NCBI RefSeq assembly: GCF_018139145.2
Contig: NC_059471.1
Coordinates: forward strand, 206,603,494 to 206,667,493
Source: Gymnogyps californianus
Lineage: Eukaryota > Chordata > Aves > Accipitriformes > Cathartidae
Direction of reading: 5' to 3'
Length of the DNA: 64,000 nucleotides
Positions 36,559 through 49,330 of this stretch are shown here, one piece after another; within the stretch, counting starts at the first letter, position 1; the number at the start of each line of letters is the position of its first letter. The translations under genes and the position numbers were made by a program. Below the pieces are notes generated by a model. That model was not told the DNA's origin and made no database searches. It saw nothing but the letters and a program-made list of their open reading frames with translations.

Positions 36559-36728
36559 AATGCTGATATCTGTTTACCTCTTCAGTTGTTCTACCCCTAA
36601 ATAGCAGTAAAGGAAAGTGCAGGAGAGTGTCCCCTTCAGGGAATCCTCTTTTACAACACAGAAGAACAAGAGAGGTGGCGAGGTGGCAGAGGGTTAGATT
36701 ATGATTTTCCTGACCCAGTTCCTCTCTA
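36559..36728. other. Spacer
   Basis: No recognised feature. Confidence 0.5.
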
Positions 36729-36774
36729 CAGCCAATGGGAGTTGAGTGCCTTAGTATATCTTTGAAAATACCAG
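36729..36774. repeat. Possible ancient amniote interspersed repeat
   Basis: CAGCCAATGGGAGTTGAGTG followed by CCTTAGTATATCTTTGAAAATACCAG closely follows a repeat frequent in reptile genomes (CAATGGGAGTTGGGTGCCTAAATACCTTTGAAAATCTGG, as remembered). Family not named. Confidence 0.45.
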
Positions 36775-39099
36775 TATTAAAGAAAAGCTATCACTGAAAG
36801 TTACTTCTGTCTGATGGAAGTTCATTAATCTGTAGGAGAACAGTTCCAACTGACTTTCTAGAGATTCGTTTCTTTTGTCCATCAGAACACTTCCATGGGA
36901 AATCAGTGTGAAAGGGAGTAGTCTGCTGTACTTGCGTATAAAGCTCTACCATTATGACCACAGAGTAGAAGGTATGATTTTTAAAACATCAGTATTCCAG
37001 TGAAAGAATTAGTATAGACACTCTTACACCACCATGAGGTGTTTTTTAGCAGTAGCATTTCATCAAATGAGAAAAGGTTATACCTTTGTTTTGGTATAAC
37101 TCTATCTATCCTACAAGCCAGTTTTACCATTTTAAATATATCAGAAGAGTTCAAAAACCCCAAATATTATTAATCAGACTTATAATGGAAGTGAAGGCAG
37201 AAATACCTCTGAACATGTCTTAGGTGTGTGACTTTCTGCCTGATAGATAGGTTTGGACAGTTACAAACTTCATTGCTTGTGTTCTGAGTTGTCTGGACAA
37301 GAGCAGTCTCCATTCTTGAAGCCAAAGAGCTACATTAGTGCATCAGTATCCCAAGGTACTTTCCCCTTTTACCATGGCTAAATGCCTTCTATATCAGAGC
37401 TGATTTGCATCTAGCCATGAGCAAAGCTTTCCCTGTATGAGCCCCATGCAAACATCCCATCATCATTCATTGAAGTGTATCCACACCCAGTGCTAAAGTA
37501 TCATCGCCTCTTCATCTCTGCTTGACAGACTGTTTTTGATCATGGTCACACAGGGAGTATACAGCAGAAGTATGCCCCAAGCCCATCCTTCCGCCCAGAG
37601 GTTCTCACACTACAATAAAACACAGCTGTGCTGCTTTGCAAGGCTGTGTGGGAAATGTATCTGTGCTGTACCTGTCCTGAGTATTAGCAGACTATCCCAT
37701 AGAGCCAGGCTGCCATCCTGCATAAGTTCAAGAAATATTACAGAAATTTCACTTCAAAACATTACAAGAAATCCATGTGGCTTGCATAACTGCTAATCAC
37801 AGTCACTCCAGTTCTGGTAACAGAGCTCTTTGTATGTGACAAGAAAAAATTGGCTGAAGATGTGTGACAGCTGCTTGCAAACTCATTCAAACTGACAAAG
37901 CTCTTGAAGTAACTGCCTGTATACACAGTGGTGAAGAGATTCACTGCAAAAGCAATCACTTTTAATTGTAAGAATTTCAGTGGCTCATTATTTCATTTTG
38001 CACTGAGTCAGATTTTCTTAAATCAAGGGCACATTAAGTTTAGGCTGCAAAGGTATTTCAGGTCAATCCCAGTTTTTCAGCCAAAACATTTTCTGGCAAA
38101 ATTCTTTCTCCAGTTGCAATATTCTTCTAAAATGTAAGCAAAAATATATATATACAAGTAGTAAATGATTTTATCTTTCTGACCTATCCTTTATACTCAG
38201 TCCATCTGCCTAAGCTTTGATACTGGAATTTTTACATGTATCTAAGGTGGCCAGATGCACATGTCACGGAATTTTCATGGATGTTTGATGCCTAAGAGTA
38301 TTTCTATGTTGCTTTCCCTTTACACAACAAATTTTTCTTTTGCTCTCTCCAAGACAGAGAGGAATGTTGTTGCCTCATTATGTCATTCAGCAATGTCTGC
38401 CTGCTCTACCCAAGATACCAGGTGGATTTTGCAGTTTGAACTCCATGTTCCCACGGTATGTGACCTAATTGAGTTTGCCAGAGTTCATCTACAAGGTCAG
38501 TAGTCATATCTTTAACTACAGTACTGATAACGTTAAGATCTTTAAGACTTGTTTCAAAAACTTCGATGTGGCTTTAATTATTGCTAATAGACTGTGAAGT
38601 CTTCTTGTTGACCGCAGGAACTTTGAACTTGGAATCTCTGGAACAAAAACATGAAATAATATTACTTTGGGCTCTTATCATTCAGATTAGCATACAGTTG
38701 AATTATCTATAAATCAGGTGCAGAGAGACATACTCTGCAGAGTAACGGATACTCCATTTATTTTTGTGATTAATCACAGCAAAAGTGCTAGTGATTTTAG
38801 GAACTATACATACAAACTAATAGGTGGAGAAAGTCTTGGGAACAGTAGAGACTGGCATGTGCCAATCAATACATAAAACATCATAACTAGCAATACAAAA
38901 GAAGAAGTCAAATGCAATAGTGAGATGTAACAGATGGATCATAGAGCTATTAGTGATTGTTCAAGATGCTGGAGAAAACCCATCTAAAATATTACAGATT
39001 TTTCTGGTTATTTTTTAAAAAGTTGAATCAAAAACCTAACAGATCAGAAACCTAACAGCTACTGGCATGATCAACAGAATGGAGAGCCTTTTTATAAAA
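36775..39099. other. Unassigned noncoding stretch
   Basis: About 2.3 kb, AT-rich. Contains the 14-bp palindrome at 38765-38778. No recognised coding signal. Confidence 0.55.
38765..38778. other. 14-bp perfect palindrome
   Basis: TGTGATTAATCACA reads the same on both strands. The TGATTAATCA core resembles a homeodomain dimer site. Whether it is bound is unknown. Confidence 0.6.
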
Positions 39100-39400
39100 A
39101 GTTACTAAAAAAGCTTTGCTTGTTTAGTCTGTCAGATGAAGTCTCAGAGAGGATATGACTGCTTTGTAAAGATCCTTGGCGGGTAAGCATCAGGAAGGAA
39201 AAAACTATTTATGGTAAAGGACAGTGCTGACACAAGAATAAATGCATATAAACTAGCTATGAATGCAATTAGGCTGGATATGAGGAGATTTTTAACCATG
39301 AGAGAAACAAAATTCTGGAACAGACTTCCAATTAGAAGAGTAAGGGTATAAAACTTAATTGACTTTAAGATAGAGCCATATTGGTTTATGAAAAGAATAA
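39100..39400 (+). mobile_element. Ancient CR1 LINE relic
   Basis: The order of blocks follows the 3' third of CR1 ORF2: GCTTGTTTAGTCTGTCAGATG, GAGAGGATATGACTGCTTTG, AAAGGACAGTGCTGACACAAG, AGGCTGGATATGAGGAGATT, TTCTGGAACAGACTTCC and TTTTAACCATGAGAG. This matches the amniote-wide CR1 type rather than the younger bird types. Frame fully decayed; no tail. Confidence 0.8.
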
Positions 39401-40597
39401 TACAATATGTGTTATTAATGACTAGACTTCAGGAGCCAGTCTTGTGTTCCCTTATTGTTATGCATAGGCATATGTGTAGTTTACAAACTGTGTAGAGCAC
39501 TAATGTTTCTTTCTGCATTTTAAAAATTTTAAAGTCATTATCCACATGTAATTTTAATCCATTACTACTATGCCTGTACGGTACCTTTCAAACTGAGTAG
39601 GATTCATTTTGACACAGTAAAAGTGATTAGTCATCAAAATAGTTTTATGAAATAACTAACCAAATGGGATGATGTGACTAGCACATTATCACCTTCTATT
39701 TGAAAGTCAAAGCTCACCTGTCACAACAGAGGAAATTGCGAAACACAGAGAGAGGAAAATTTGAGCTATAGAATCCGTCATCTGATCAATGTTATGGTGA
39801 AAGACTAGATACTCACATTCCACTAACATGTAACATTCCTTCCGCTCCACTAAAAGTATTTTGGATGCTAAAAAATCAGAGCACAGCAATCCCTTGTAGA
39901 ATTAATGATAACTTTCTGAATATACATCAGGACAAGTAAATCAATATTTTTTGCTGAAATCTGTGATAATTAGGTGGATAGTTGAGGAGGCAGGAAGGTC
40001 GAGACTACATTTAATAAACAACCTGATTTGCTTTTCTGTCAACAAGGACATCAACTATGGTGTGCATCTTTGACCTTGTAGAAATAGGTTTTCATGTTCC
40101 TGTTTATTATGTATGTATTGAAATCTAAGATTAATCAAGAATTCCATCTTTAAAGCTTTTAATTAATCTTTAAATTTTTCTGAAAGATAAAAACATACCT
40201 TCAGTGTTGTTATCTGCATTGTTCTTCCTCTGATTCTCACCTCAGTAATCCTACTTCATTACAGAAAGTAAAAAAAAAAGTCATTATTGGAATTTATCTG
40301 GATTTCACATCTAACTGTAGTTGAGAAAATTACATAGATCTGCAGGTTTTTTGATTTAAATTACAATAAAAATATCAATACAAAACCTCTATGGACTTTA
40401 ATTTAATAGACCTGTAATTACAGTTGTTGTTTACACAGACTCAAACAAACAAAAAAACCCAGGTCTAAGTAAAGGCTTCAGTCATCCAGCCAATAAGGAA
40501 AAGCAACAGAAGAAACTCTAGTTTGCCTCTCCTTCTGACCAAAACTGCAAGCTTTCCCCCAGAGCTGTCAGATCAATAACTTCTGCATGCATGAGAA

Positions 40598-40622
40598 GAT
40601 CTCACAGCAGTTCTGTGAGATC
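40598..40622. other. Perfect 10-bp inverted repeat (hairpin)
   Basis: GATCTCACAG, a 5-nt loop CAGTT, then CTGTGAGATC. Short for a microRNA precursor and not followed by a T-run, so no RNA gene is claimed. Confidence 0.7.
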
Positions 40623-43600
40623 CGTTCCACGCTTCATGGGAAATGCCCTTCTGATGATGCCCTTTCCCTTAAAATAAAAGGCGATCAGTTTGATCAGTCA
40701 CTCAGTTAATCTCATCCCTGTAACTACATCCAAAGGAAATAAAGTGTTCTTCAAATAGGTCTGTTCTGTGCTATCAAGAAATGCATGGCTCACAGCTCCA
40801 CACCTTGAAAACAGTTGGAAGACCATGAGGCAGCTAGCATGGGCTTTGCAGGCAAAGGCATGCTGGACTCTGTTTGTAAGCCCCAATGCAGCTTTTCCAG
40901 CATCATGGTATTGTGGTGGAGCCTCATGTTTTGGCAGTCTAATGTGAAGGTGTCCATGGCTGAGAAAGATAGCAAGGCCACATCTAAAATAAGTACTTGC
41001 CTGTTACCTGTGTTAAAATAGCAAAATGGACTCTGTACCGGGATCAATGAAAAGCATGTGCCAAGGGACAGTGTCTAAAGCCATCCTTGGTGTGCATCCT
41101 CCTGTGTTTAAGAAGGGCCACAAGCTTTAAGTCAAAGAGGCTGAGATTGCATCACAATTCTCCCTGCTTCTCCCAATATACTCCAGTGAGTTTCAGCCAG
41201 TTCTCTTATTCTTGCTCATTTCTTGCACAGACGTTGGCTGAGGCCTGACCCACATCAATGAAATGGAATGGAACATAAAATTCTCTTGAACGTAGACTTT
41301 ATAGCAGATGCTGCACCCTAGGCCTGCTGCATGGCCCCCATAGCCAGGATGAGTAAAGGAGCAGCTGAGTTAGTTACCCTACCTTCTCTTCTCCTTGGTT
41401 GGTGAGACTATTGTTTGAAACCTCAGTTTATTCGCAAGTCTGTGAAGATTAAGAGTGTGCTGTGATTAAGAGTTTTTACAGAAACTGTGGTTTCAAAAAG
41501 CTTTAGTGCTTTGTATTAATTATCTCATTTTCCATATTATTAACTGTTTCTCAGTTTCCTTTTTTTTCTGTAAATTATCTGATAAAACTGAAGGAGTGCT
41601 GGTAACAACCTCCATTGAGTGAAAACCTAAAAGAACAACACATTATACTTTAATTGTTGTCTTCGCTGAGGATTCAGCAGCACTGGCTTCCATTAATAGA
41701 ATTTGTACATGGTGTCATCTCACATCGTTTTGGTGTCTGAATGTGTTTTTGTTTTTAATCAAAATAGACTTGTGATCAGTGCTAATTTATTGATGAAATT
41801 AAGACTCAGAAAGCACTGTAGAGATAGATACAATAAAGTAAAGCTGATTTTAAAGATTATTTAATCAAGACGGGTCCAATTTTAAGACTACGTTAGCTTT
41901 ACACAGTTGAAAGCTTCACTAATTGCATTAAAATGGCTTTAGACATGTGGTGTCAGATCAGACAGAGTCACAAATAAACCAGTTCTCTCCATCAGAAAAC
42001 ACATTCCATGAAATTTTCAGGACATCGTTCATTATACATTTCCTGTTGGTGTCTCCTTGAAATGGTCTGCTTCAGATACTGAAAACACAATCAAGATCAT
42101 GTAATCTCAGAAGTATTTTCTTCCTAAATGTACAGTCACTGTTTATGCACCAAATAATGAGCATATTAGTTGTATTTATTGATGTGGTCCTAAGCTGTGT
42201 AAGTAAAGTTATAAATGATGCTGAAAACCGCTGACATGAGGGAAAGTAGAAATCCATTGCTATTCTACAAACCCTAAATTCTAAACATTTAAGTTGTCTT
42301 GCTGTTCCCAAGATTGAATACTTTTTTATAATTTCAGTCTTGAGGAATTTAGTGGGTTGAAGCAGCGTAGCTGCTTTTGTAAAACATTGCAGGCAGTGGT
42401 TTATATCAATAGAAGAGTCCTTTTTCTGTTGTGTATAAATGCTGCAGGTTTCTCCTTCCCTGAAGAAGACATTACTGATGCATCAACATGGCCAACATTT
42501 TATATTATGGACTTTCTTCCAACACTTTGTGCAGGTAAATCAAAAGCAGATGAAATTCTAAGCACTTCTAGCTGCCTTTGATTAAACATGATTTCATATT
42601 TCTCAGCACTTTGTAGGATCAAGAACATACAGTATCAAAGCTGAATCTGGCATGGAGAGTCAGAAATGGCCATAATGTAAGACACCATGGAAGGTTTTTC
42701 TGCCTCGAGACCCTTCTGCAATCTGCAGTTATTTGAATCTTCTATAGCAGTGTGAGATTGAATCGTGAGTTGGTTTTGCTGCATGTCAAGGACTTCTGGT
42801 CTAGTTGCTATTAAGGTCTGTAGCTAGCTGATCTCCAGTATGTAACAGACAAAATGCATCCCTCTCCTCTTGAAAAATAACATCAGTTACAGTATTGATT
42901 TTCATCTAGCACTGTTGTATTGATAAAACACAATGTTTCCAAACAAGCTCTGCCATGCTCTAATTGGTGTATGGAACCAAAACCTTTTAATTAGAGTTCA
43001 TTAAAGCCAGTCAGTTGTTTCTGAACTGAGATAATGAAAGTTTATTTTTTAAAAGACTATTTACACTCCTGTCTCAGACTCAGTAGGACAATAATCCCGT
43101 ACATGTTGCAGCCTCCACATATTGAGCACCAGATTAGTAGTAATGACTTTATTCTAGCACCGGATTATCTCTGCTAACACTCAGAAGTCTCAGTTCATGC
43201 TGTGCCACAACAGAGAGGCTTCATTGCTGTTCTGGATAAGGATCATCTTCTCCATAGATTTCAGCATGGCAGACCAAAGATACTAGCTGATTCCCATACC
43301 TTGCCTAATATGGTATGATTTTGGTTGTGTATTATAAACTGACTGTAGACATTCCTTTCCTTTAGAAGTGGTTGTTAAATAGCAGGTTGTTGGCTTACTT
43401 GTTGGGTTTTGGTTGGGTTTGGTTTTTTTAATCTTCTTAAAAGCCTATGTTGCTTTGGCATCAAAATTGTCACCAAGTAATAAGAAATCCTTAGCGAATA
43501 GTATTATATGACAATGATCACAGTGCTGCTTGTGCCAATCAAAACCATATGAATGAAATTCAGCTCTAAACCAAGACATTTAAATCTTAATATATATATA

Positions 43601-43797
43601 TAGGTGCTTATATGACAGCTATGGCATCTAAGTTCACTTTATAACCATTAGAGACCTACTCAGTTCTGGGAACAGAGCCCATACAGCAATTCACCTTACA
43701 TGGACAGTGGTACCTAAGGCTTAATTCTGTTGTCCAAATACAGGCAGAAGGGTGCTGGGTTCCTCTATCATGTCTGCTGCCACTGGGTGGATGTCTC

Positions 43798-43815
43798 AGA
43801 TACCCTAGGGTATCT
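43798..43815. other. 18-bp perfect palindrome
   Basis: AGATACCCTAGGGTATCT is self-complementary over 18 bp without a spacer. No flanking element explains it. Confidence 0.8.
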
Positions 43816-44105
43816 CGTCATTAGACACTTAGGGTTAGGCAGCTGAATACCAGTGACAGTGGCTGATCTGCTTTTATAACCTTCACGGTCACTAGTGCTA
43901 TCATGAGCATAGGAATTGTCCACGTGAAACTGTTCAGAGCTGCCGTCTCTAGAAATCTCAGAGATAATATCTATGAAAAGCCATTATTGAACTATATCAG
44001 AACATGCCATATTATTCAGCAGAAATGTGCTTTGGAAAACAAAAGATATCCTTGTATCTTCTTAAGGGCAGAAGGATAGTTATATTCTTATGTAAGGATT
44101 AAGGT

Positions 44106-44215
44106 GGGAGAAATGGGAGGAGGAGGGGAGAGAGAGAGAGAATAGAGGAGGTGGAGTGCGAAGGAAGGAAAAAAAGGAAAACAGAATGGAAGCAAAAGTG
44201 ACTGAAAATGACTCA
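44106..44215. repeat. Polypurine tract
   Basis: About 110 bp almost wholly of A and G on the plus strand (GGAGGAGG, (GA)n, GGAAGGAAAAAAAGG), with only a few pyrimidines. Mirror-like purine tracts can form triplex DNA; no function implied. Confidence 0.75.
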
Positions 44216-44548
44216 AATGACTCTACAGGAAAATGTAGCTGCTTTTCTTCTCCTTTTGCTTTTTAGATAGGTTGTGGTTGTTGTTCACTAAATATTTTAG
44301 GTAGATGGATTCTGCTAGAGTTTGTTCCTGTTCTTCCAGGTCTAACTTGGAGTTACATAAATAATACTAGGAGCCATAAGAAAGTTTGCAAATGATCACA
44401 TATACAATGCTTGTTGTGGACCATCAGGACCATTTTTTTCCAAGGACAACCAATTTCTGCTGGCATTTTCTGCAAGTCTGACCACTCATTTTGTTGCATA
44501 CACAAAAGCTAAGCTCTGAGGAGAGAACCTGGCCTTAAATGCACTATT
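44216..44548. other. Unassigned noncoding stretch
   Basis: Nothing recognised. Confidence 0.5.
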
Positions 44549-44612
44549 CTGATCCCACTGCAATCAGTTGTGAATCTCCCCTGGATTTCACTGGGAACAG
44601 GATTTGACCTTG
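44549..44612. repeat. Possible ancient amniote interspersed repeat
   Basis: TGATCCCACTGCAATCAGTT, then CTCCCCTGGATTTCACTGGG, then AACAGGATTTGACCTT. Same pattern as 8164-8226 and 62068-62130. Confidence 0.4.
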
Positions 44613-45550
44613 AGAAAATAGCTGTGTGAAAAAAAGTCCATCACTTCAATACAGTGTTCTGGAGTATTTTATTTGAAAAATATGTACTGTATTCACATCC
44701 CCCCAAAAAGCAAACATTTTTTGCTTGGCATAGTGTTTCAAATACATATCCACATGGGAAAAAACACTTAGGAGCTGTGAATCACATTTTGAATCAAAGC
44801 CTTTAAAAGGTGGAGGAAGACTCAGCCTTCCCGGGCTTGCTGCTAGCAGTTCTCATGTTTCTGTAAAGTGTAATCATCAGTTGTGTCACCAGCAGAATGA
44901 GAGCCGGATGTTAGTGCTGGCAAAGGAGTTCCCATTGTGCCTTATGACTGGCAAAGCATCTGAAGGGCAAAAGGAATCCTTTTGCTTTAAATATCAAACA
45001 TTTATTTTAAACTTTAAACATGGAAGCTGTTCTTCTGAGAAAGGTATTAAAACTGGTAGAAGCATGGTTTATGGTCTGTCACTGGGGAACCATGTTACTT
45101 TCCTGTACTACGGTACGTTCAGGATAAATAAGAATGCTTTGCCATTTCAGTTCTTTGTGAAACAATTTTTTAGGGCCATCCATTACCTTGGTGATATTTT
45201 GTTTGTGCTGTCTGTAGTAAGAAGGGTACCTTTGCCTGAAATACTGGATGGCCAAAGGCAAACCACAAAAAGAAATCAAGAGGCTGGGGGGGACTTGAAG
45301 AAGGATTTAGAAAAGGAAATCTGTGTATTTAACTTAAGAGTTGATGAAACATAATCCAATTTATAAATCTTTGATGAGTGCACTTTTGAGGTAGAGAAGG
45401 AGTGTTCAGGACAGTGCTCAGCAGAACAGCTGAGAACAGATAGAGTTGCGCAGGGAAGGAAAGGGGTGTGATAAAACAAGAGAAAAGAAAACTTCCTTTG
45501 CGTGAGAAGTATTGGTCTATAGAATAGTCTCCAATGACAGCAATGGAGAT

Positions 45551-45617
45551 TGAACTCTTTATTAACATTACTTTTATTAACTCTTTACTATTTTGAACTC
45601 TTTATTAACATTACTTT
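45551..45617. repeat. Direct duplication, 24-bp unit, period 43
   Basis: TGAACTCTTTATTAACATTACTTT occurs at 45551-45574 and again, identical, at 45594-45617. Confidence 0.9.
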
Positions 45618-46519
45618 ATATTACAGTAGTGAGCAGATTCTAAATGGGATCAAAGTCTTTTATAGTGAGCCATAGCTGAGAGCAAAATACGTCATGAGAT
45701 AATCCCTGCCTTGGAAATCTAATGAGATTGATAAGGCAGATAAAAAATGAGAAGAAAAGTAAAGGCAGCAGAAACTTTCCTAAGGTTACAACTCAAATCA
45801 GTGATGGATTTATTTATTTATTACTAATTTATCTAATGAGATAAAACCATGACACATGGACTTTAAAATTATAGCTGTGCACTAAGAGGAGATGAGCTGA
45901 ACGATCTTTTCACCTGAAAAACTCTCCTATTTGCTATAATTATCTCACATGAACAAGCAGAGTAACGCAGTGGCATTTTGAGTGCATTGTAAGTTATTAG
46001 CATTTACCTCATAATCAGAACTGTGTTAGACTTTTTAACTCTGAATATTGTAAGCTCCTCTTACAACTTACAGCTGGTAAATACATTTTCCTCATTGTTT
46101 CCTATTGCTGAAAAATGTATGAAATGGGAGTTAAGAGAAAAGTCCCTCTAGCGAGGATTGCGTCACTCTAGTCAAGGCACTGCAATAACCTCCAGTTTTA
46201 TGTAGATTATCATGCCTTTAATAAGCGTACACTTATTTGGGAAGATCTTATGATGCTTAAAAATTTTTAGCAAGCCTGGGAAGCCTTAATAGTCCTGCAG
46301 ATCTCTGTGGCTGCAGAAAAAAAGGCTCTGTCTGGCAGGGATGCCATGTTTGACAATCAGAATTACCAGAAAACAGCAGATCTACATGCTGACTCTGGGC
46401 TCTTAGAAACAGTATTTGTGTCAACAAATGTATTTTACCACATATCAGCAAATGCTACAGACATTCCTAATTTTCTTTTAATGACAAAATGCTGGATCAC
46501 AGCCTTAGCAGTACCCAAT

Positions 46520-46600
46520 AAATTGTATAAATACAGTTTATACAGAATATATTAAAATTGTAAATTAATAAAAATATATTAAATTGTATAAATACAGTTT
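46520..46600. repeat. Direct duplication, 20-bp unit, period 61
   Basis: AAATTGTATAAATACAGTTT occurs at 46520-46539 and again, identical, at 46581-46600, in very AT-rich DNA. Confidence 0.9.
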
Positions 46601-49104
46601 GGAAGAAGATGCATTAAGTAATACACCTCACATTTTGCTGATTTTTTGCACTCATTAGTGAGATGAGATAAAATAATATTTAAGAAAAGACTTGCACACA
46701 AAAGAAATAGTGTTAGAAGGCTTATATAGCCCTCTGGCAGAATAGTGCAATAGCAGGATATATTTTTATGCACAAAAATATTGTGCAATTTATTTTAAAA
46801 AATGACACTTCCTCAGAAAAAAATGATTACACATATGCTTAACTTTACGTAGGTAAGTAGTTCTTGTTGGACTTGGTCTTCATTTCCTTTTCTTTACATT
46901 TCTCTCTTTTCTGTGTCTAATTTTCCATTTGTCTTTTCTGTCCTTTCTAAGAGTATTTGTTCCCTGCACCTTCCTTCTGCCTTTCATGGCTTGCTTCTGT
47001 ATGATTCTTCCCAGTAATCAGGAAAGGAAATCTGCACAACAGAGAATCAATGAGTTTTAAATGAAAGAGGATGCTGGTGTGGCATTTGTCACACATTTAC
47101 ATGCCTATAATACACTCCTACAAAAAAATAAACCTAAAAATCTGTGTTCCATAAGACAGCTGAAGATACCCAGCAAACATAGTGGAAGAATTAAACACTT
47201 CAATATAGATAAATTATCATTCAATAGGATTGTCTTGAGTTTCTTAGGTACACAAAAAATATGCTTTCTGCCTTCCTTTTCTCACTGTGTTTCCCTCCTT
47301 TTATTTGACTGCAGCTCCTGAAATATGCTAGGCATTGTGCAGATACAGAGGCACAGATTCTGTTGCTATGTATGTGCCGTCTAAACAGATGAGAGAGAGA
47401 AGCAACACTCCAGGTAAACCCTTGTCAATATTTCCTTCCTTCTCCCAAAGGATTTCTCCTGACTGTCCCTTCTCTCCAAGTGCAAAATGTCCCTGGACAG
47501 ATATTTAAGGGTATTTTGCTTTCCTTCACCTCAGATCACCATCTGGCAGATTCCTGTTCAACAAGACTCTGTGGGAGAGGACGAACAGTCAGATGGGAAC
47601 TGGCACACTAATGGTTCTGCCTAAAAGGTAGGGACTTACCCACCCTTGTTTTCTATAGCCCTCCCCCACTGTTTCCTATCCTTGCAACCACGTTCATTCA
47701 TTGCTTACATTCTTCCATTTCTTGGAGCACTTGCTGATTTGCTGTTTTTCCCTTTCTTCCTTTTTTTAGCTTTCACACCTGACATGAAGCCATTTTGTTT
47801 CCTCTTTTGATTACCCTTTGTTTCCTCCTTTCTCTAGCTGCAGGCTCCTGTGATGCTGCTGAATCCTGCAGCACCTTTTCTCAGAGGAGACGAGGATTCA
47901 GCATGAGAAGACATGGGCATCCCTGCAGTTTGGCAGCTGACAGCAACGACAGCATGTGCCGTCTGCCTAAGTTGTCTCCAGTTCTGATTTGGGGCTACAT
48001 TTAGCAGTGATCAATTTTTGGTAATTGTATTTCAGGCTTTTAAAAATTATGTGGCATTAGTAATCATAAATGCTAGTCTTTTCTTTCCCTTCCAGTGCTT
48101 GTGGCTTTAGTTTTTAACATTTTCCAGCTCTTCATGTGACAAACAAATATTCACATTATGAAAAAATTAAAGTCACAGGAGAACTAGGACTTTCAGGAAA
48201 ATCCCCAAAGGCTACAAAACTGCATATGACCCAAGGAGTTGGCAACACAGAGCAGGGTGCAGAAGAACCGGCAGCCAATACTGCAGCTCCAGCTGCATGC
48301 ACTTGAGGGCTGGAGTTCAGGGAGATTAATCCCTCAGGAGAAACACATGCCCCTTATATCTCCCATGAGTGGTCGGGCCTAATATCTCTTATTGATATTG
48401 ACTAATTGACGTCTCTGAAAAGACAGCAAATGTACAGAAAGCAAGTTAAAGAGCACTCACATGCCTGTGCGTAAGGGTTGCAGCGATATGCCTGCAGTAC
48501 CTTAATTCCAGCTGGCTTAGATATCAATGGCAGAATACTCGCAGCAACACAATCTTTGGCAAACACTTATATAGCTGCACTGAAGCCTCAGGCATCATTG
48601 CTCTTGGTACCTAAGACAGCTAACTTAGAGTTAATTATCTCTCTCTGTGCTATAGTCACACTCTGGCTGAAACAAGTCATCCATCAGAAGATGCTCAGTA
48701 TGTCACATGAACCTTCAGCGGACTATTCAAAATGCCACCCGCTGTTCTACCAGACACCTGCTTCTCCTCACTAATCTGAACTAGGATCCATGGGCATCAG
48801 GGAGGCTGCGGTGGGACACCCTTCTCCACCACCCCCGTCTGTGTTTAGGATGGAAATTTGACTTTGCTGTTGTACGCTTCATGGGGCAGTGGTGTGCAAC
48901 CTTGTGAGAGGGAACAATGTGGGAGGACGGGTGGCAATTCCAGTACAGCGTCCTTTGCACTGTAGCTGTGCAGAAACTGTCCTTTTTGCATGGTTCACCA
49001 AAATGCAGAAAACTTGTAAAATATGCTGCTGTCTCAAGATTATTTATGTGCAGACTCAAAAGGAATGTGACAAGCTCCATTGGGAAAGAGCAAAACCAGG
49101 TAAA

Positions 49105-49330
49105 CAGGCAACGCCACTGGAGATGAAATTGAACTTTGACAAGTGCAATATAATGCACATTGAAAGGAATGATTTAAGTTATAAGTACACACAGATGGTC
49201 CCTGAATTAGCTGCAGTCTCAAGTAATAAAGAATTGGATTTTGCGGCAAACAGCTCCCAGTCTGCTCAGAGAATGGGAAAGCAAAAACATTTAGGTACAT
49301 TAAGGAAGAAAGAAAAAGATGTGTTCAAAA
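49105..49330 (+). mobile_element. Ancient CR1 LINE relic, ORF2 middle
   Basis: An open stretch encodes MKLNFDKCNIMHIERND, then LSYKYTQM and an EKDLGV-like position (NKELDFAA). This matches the CR1 block just after the FADD motif (MKFNxDKCKVMHIGRN...). It is the only ancient relic here still readable as protein over about 60 residues. The flanks are not CR1, so it is a short surviving piece or heavily deleted. Confidence 0.75.

Larger units (their letters stand above)
39401..44105. other. Unassigned noncoding stretch
   Basis: About 4.7 kb, AT-rich. Holds the hairpin at 40598-40622 and the 18-bp palindrome at 43798-43815. 41500-41990 is rich in ATTA and TAAT motifs, as in many conserved noncoding elements, but conservation cannot be judged here. 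(TA)n at about 43591-43602. Confidence 0.5.
44613..49104. other. Unassigned noncoding stretch
   Basis: About 4.5 kb. Includes a 157-codon plus frame at 44881-45354 with no recognisable domain, and two short direct duplications (45551-45617 and 46520-46600). 47330-47400 (GCTAGGCATTGTGCAGATACAGAGG) faintly resembles the core of an old SINE or LINE 3' end but is too worn to call. Confidence 0.5.

Noticed and set aside
40598..40622. microRNA or bacterial-type terminator
   Set aside because: Stem only 10 bp and no T-run; eukaryotic setting.
44881..45354. 157-codon plus-strand open frame
   Set aside because: Longest frame outside repeats, but no recognisable domain, no good splice sites and ordinary composition.
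47330..47400. Old SINE (MIR-like) core
   Set aside because: Only about 25 bases resemble the pattern; too short to support.
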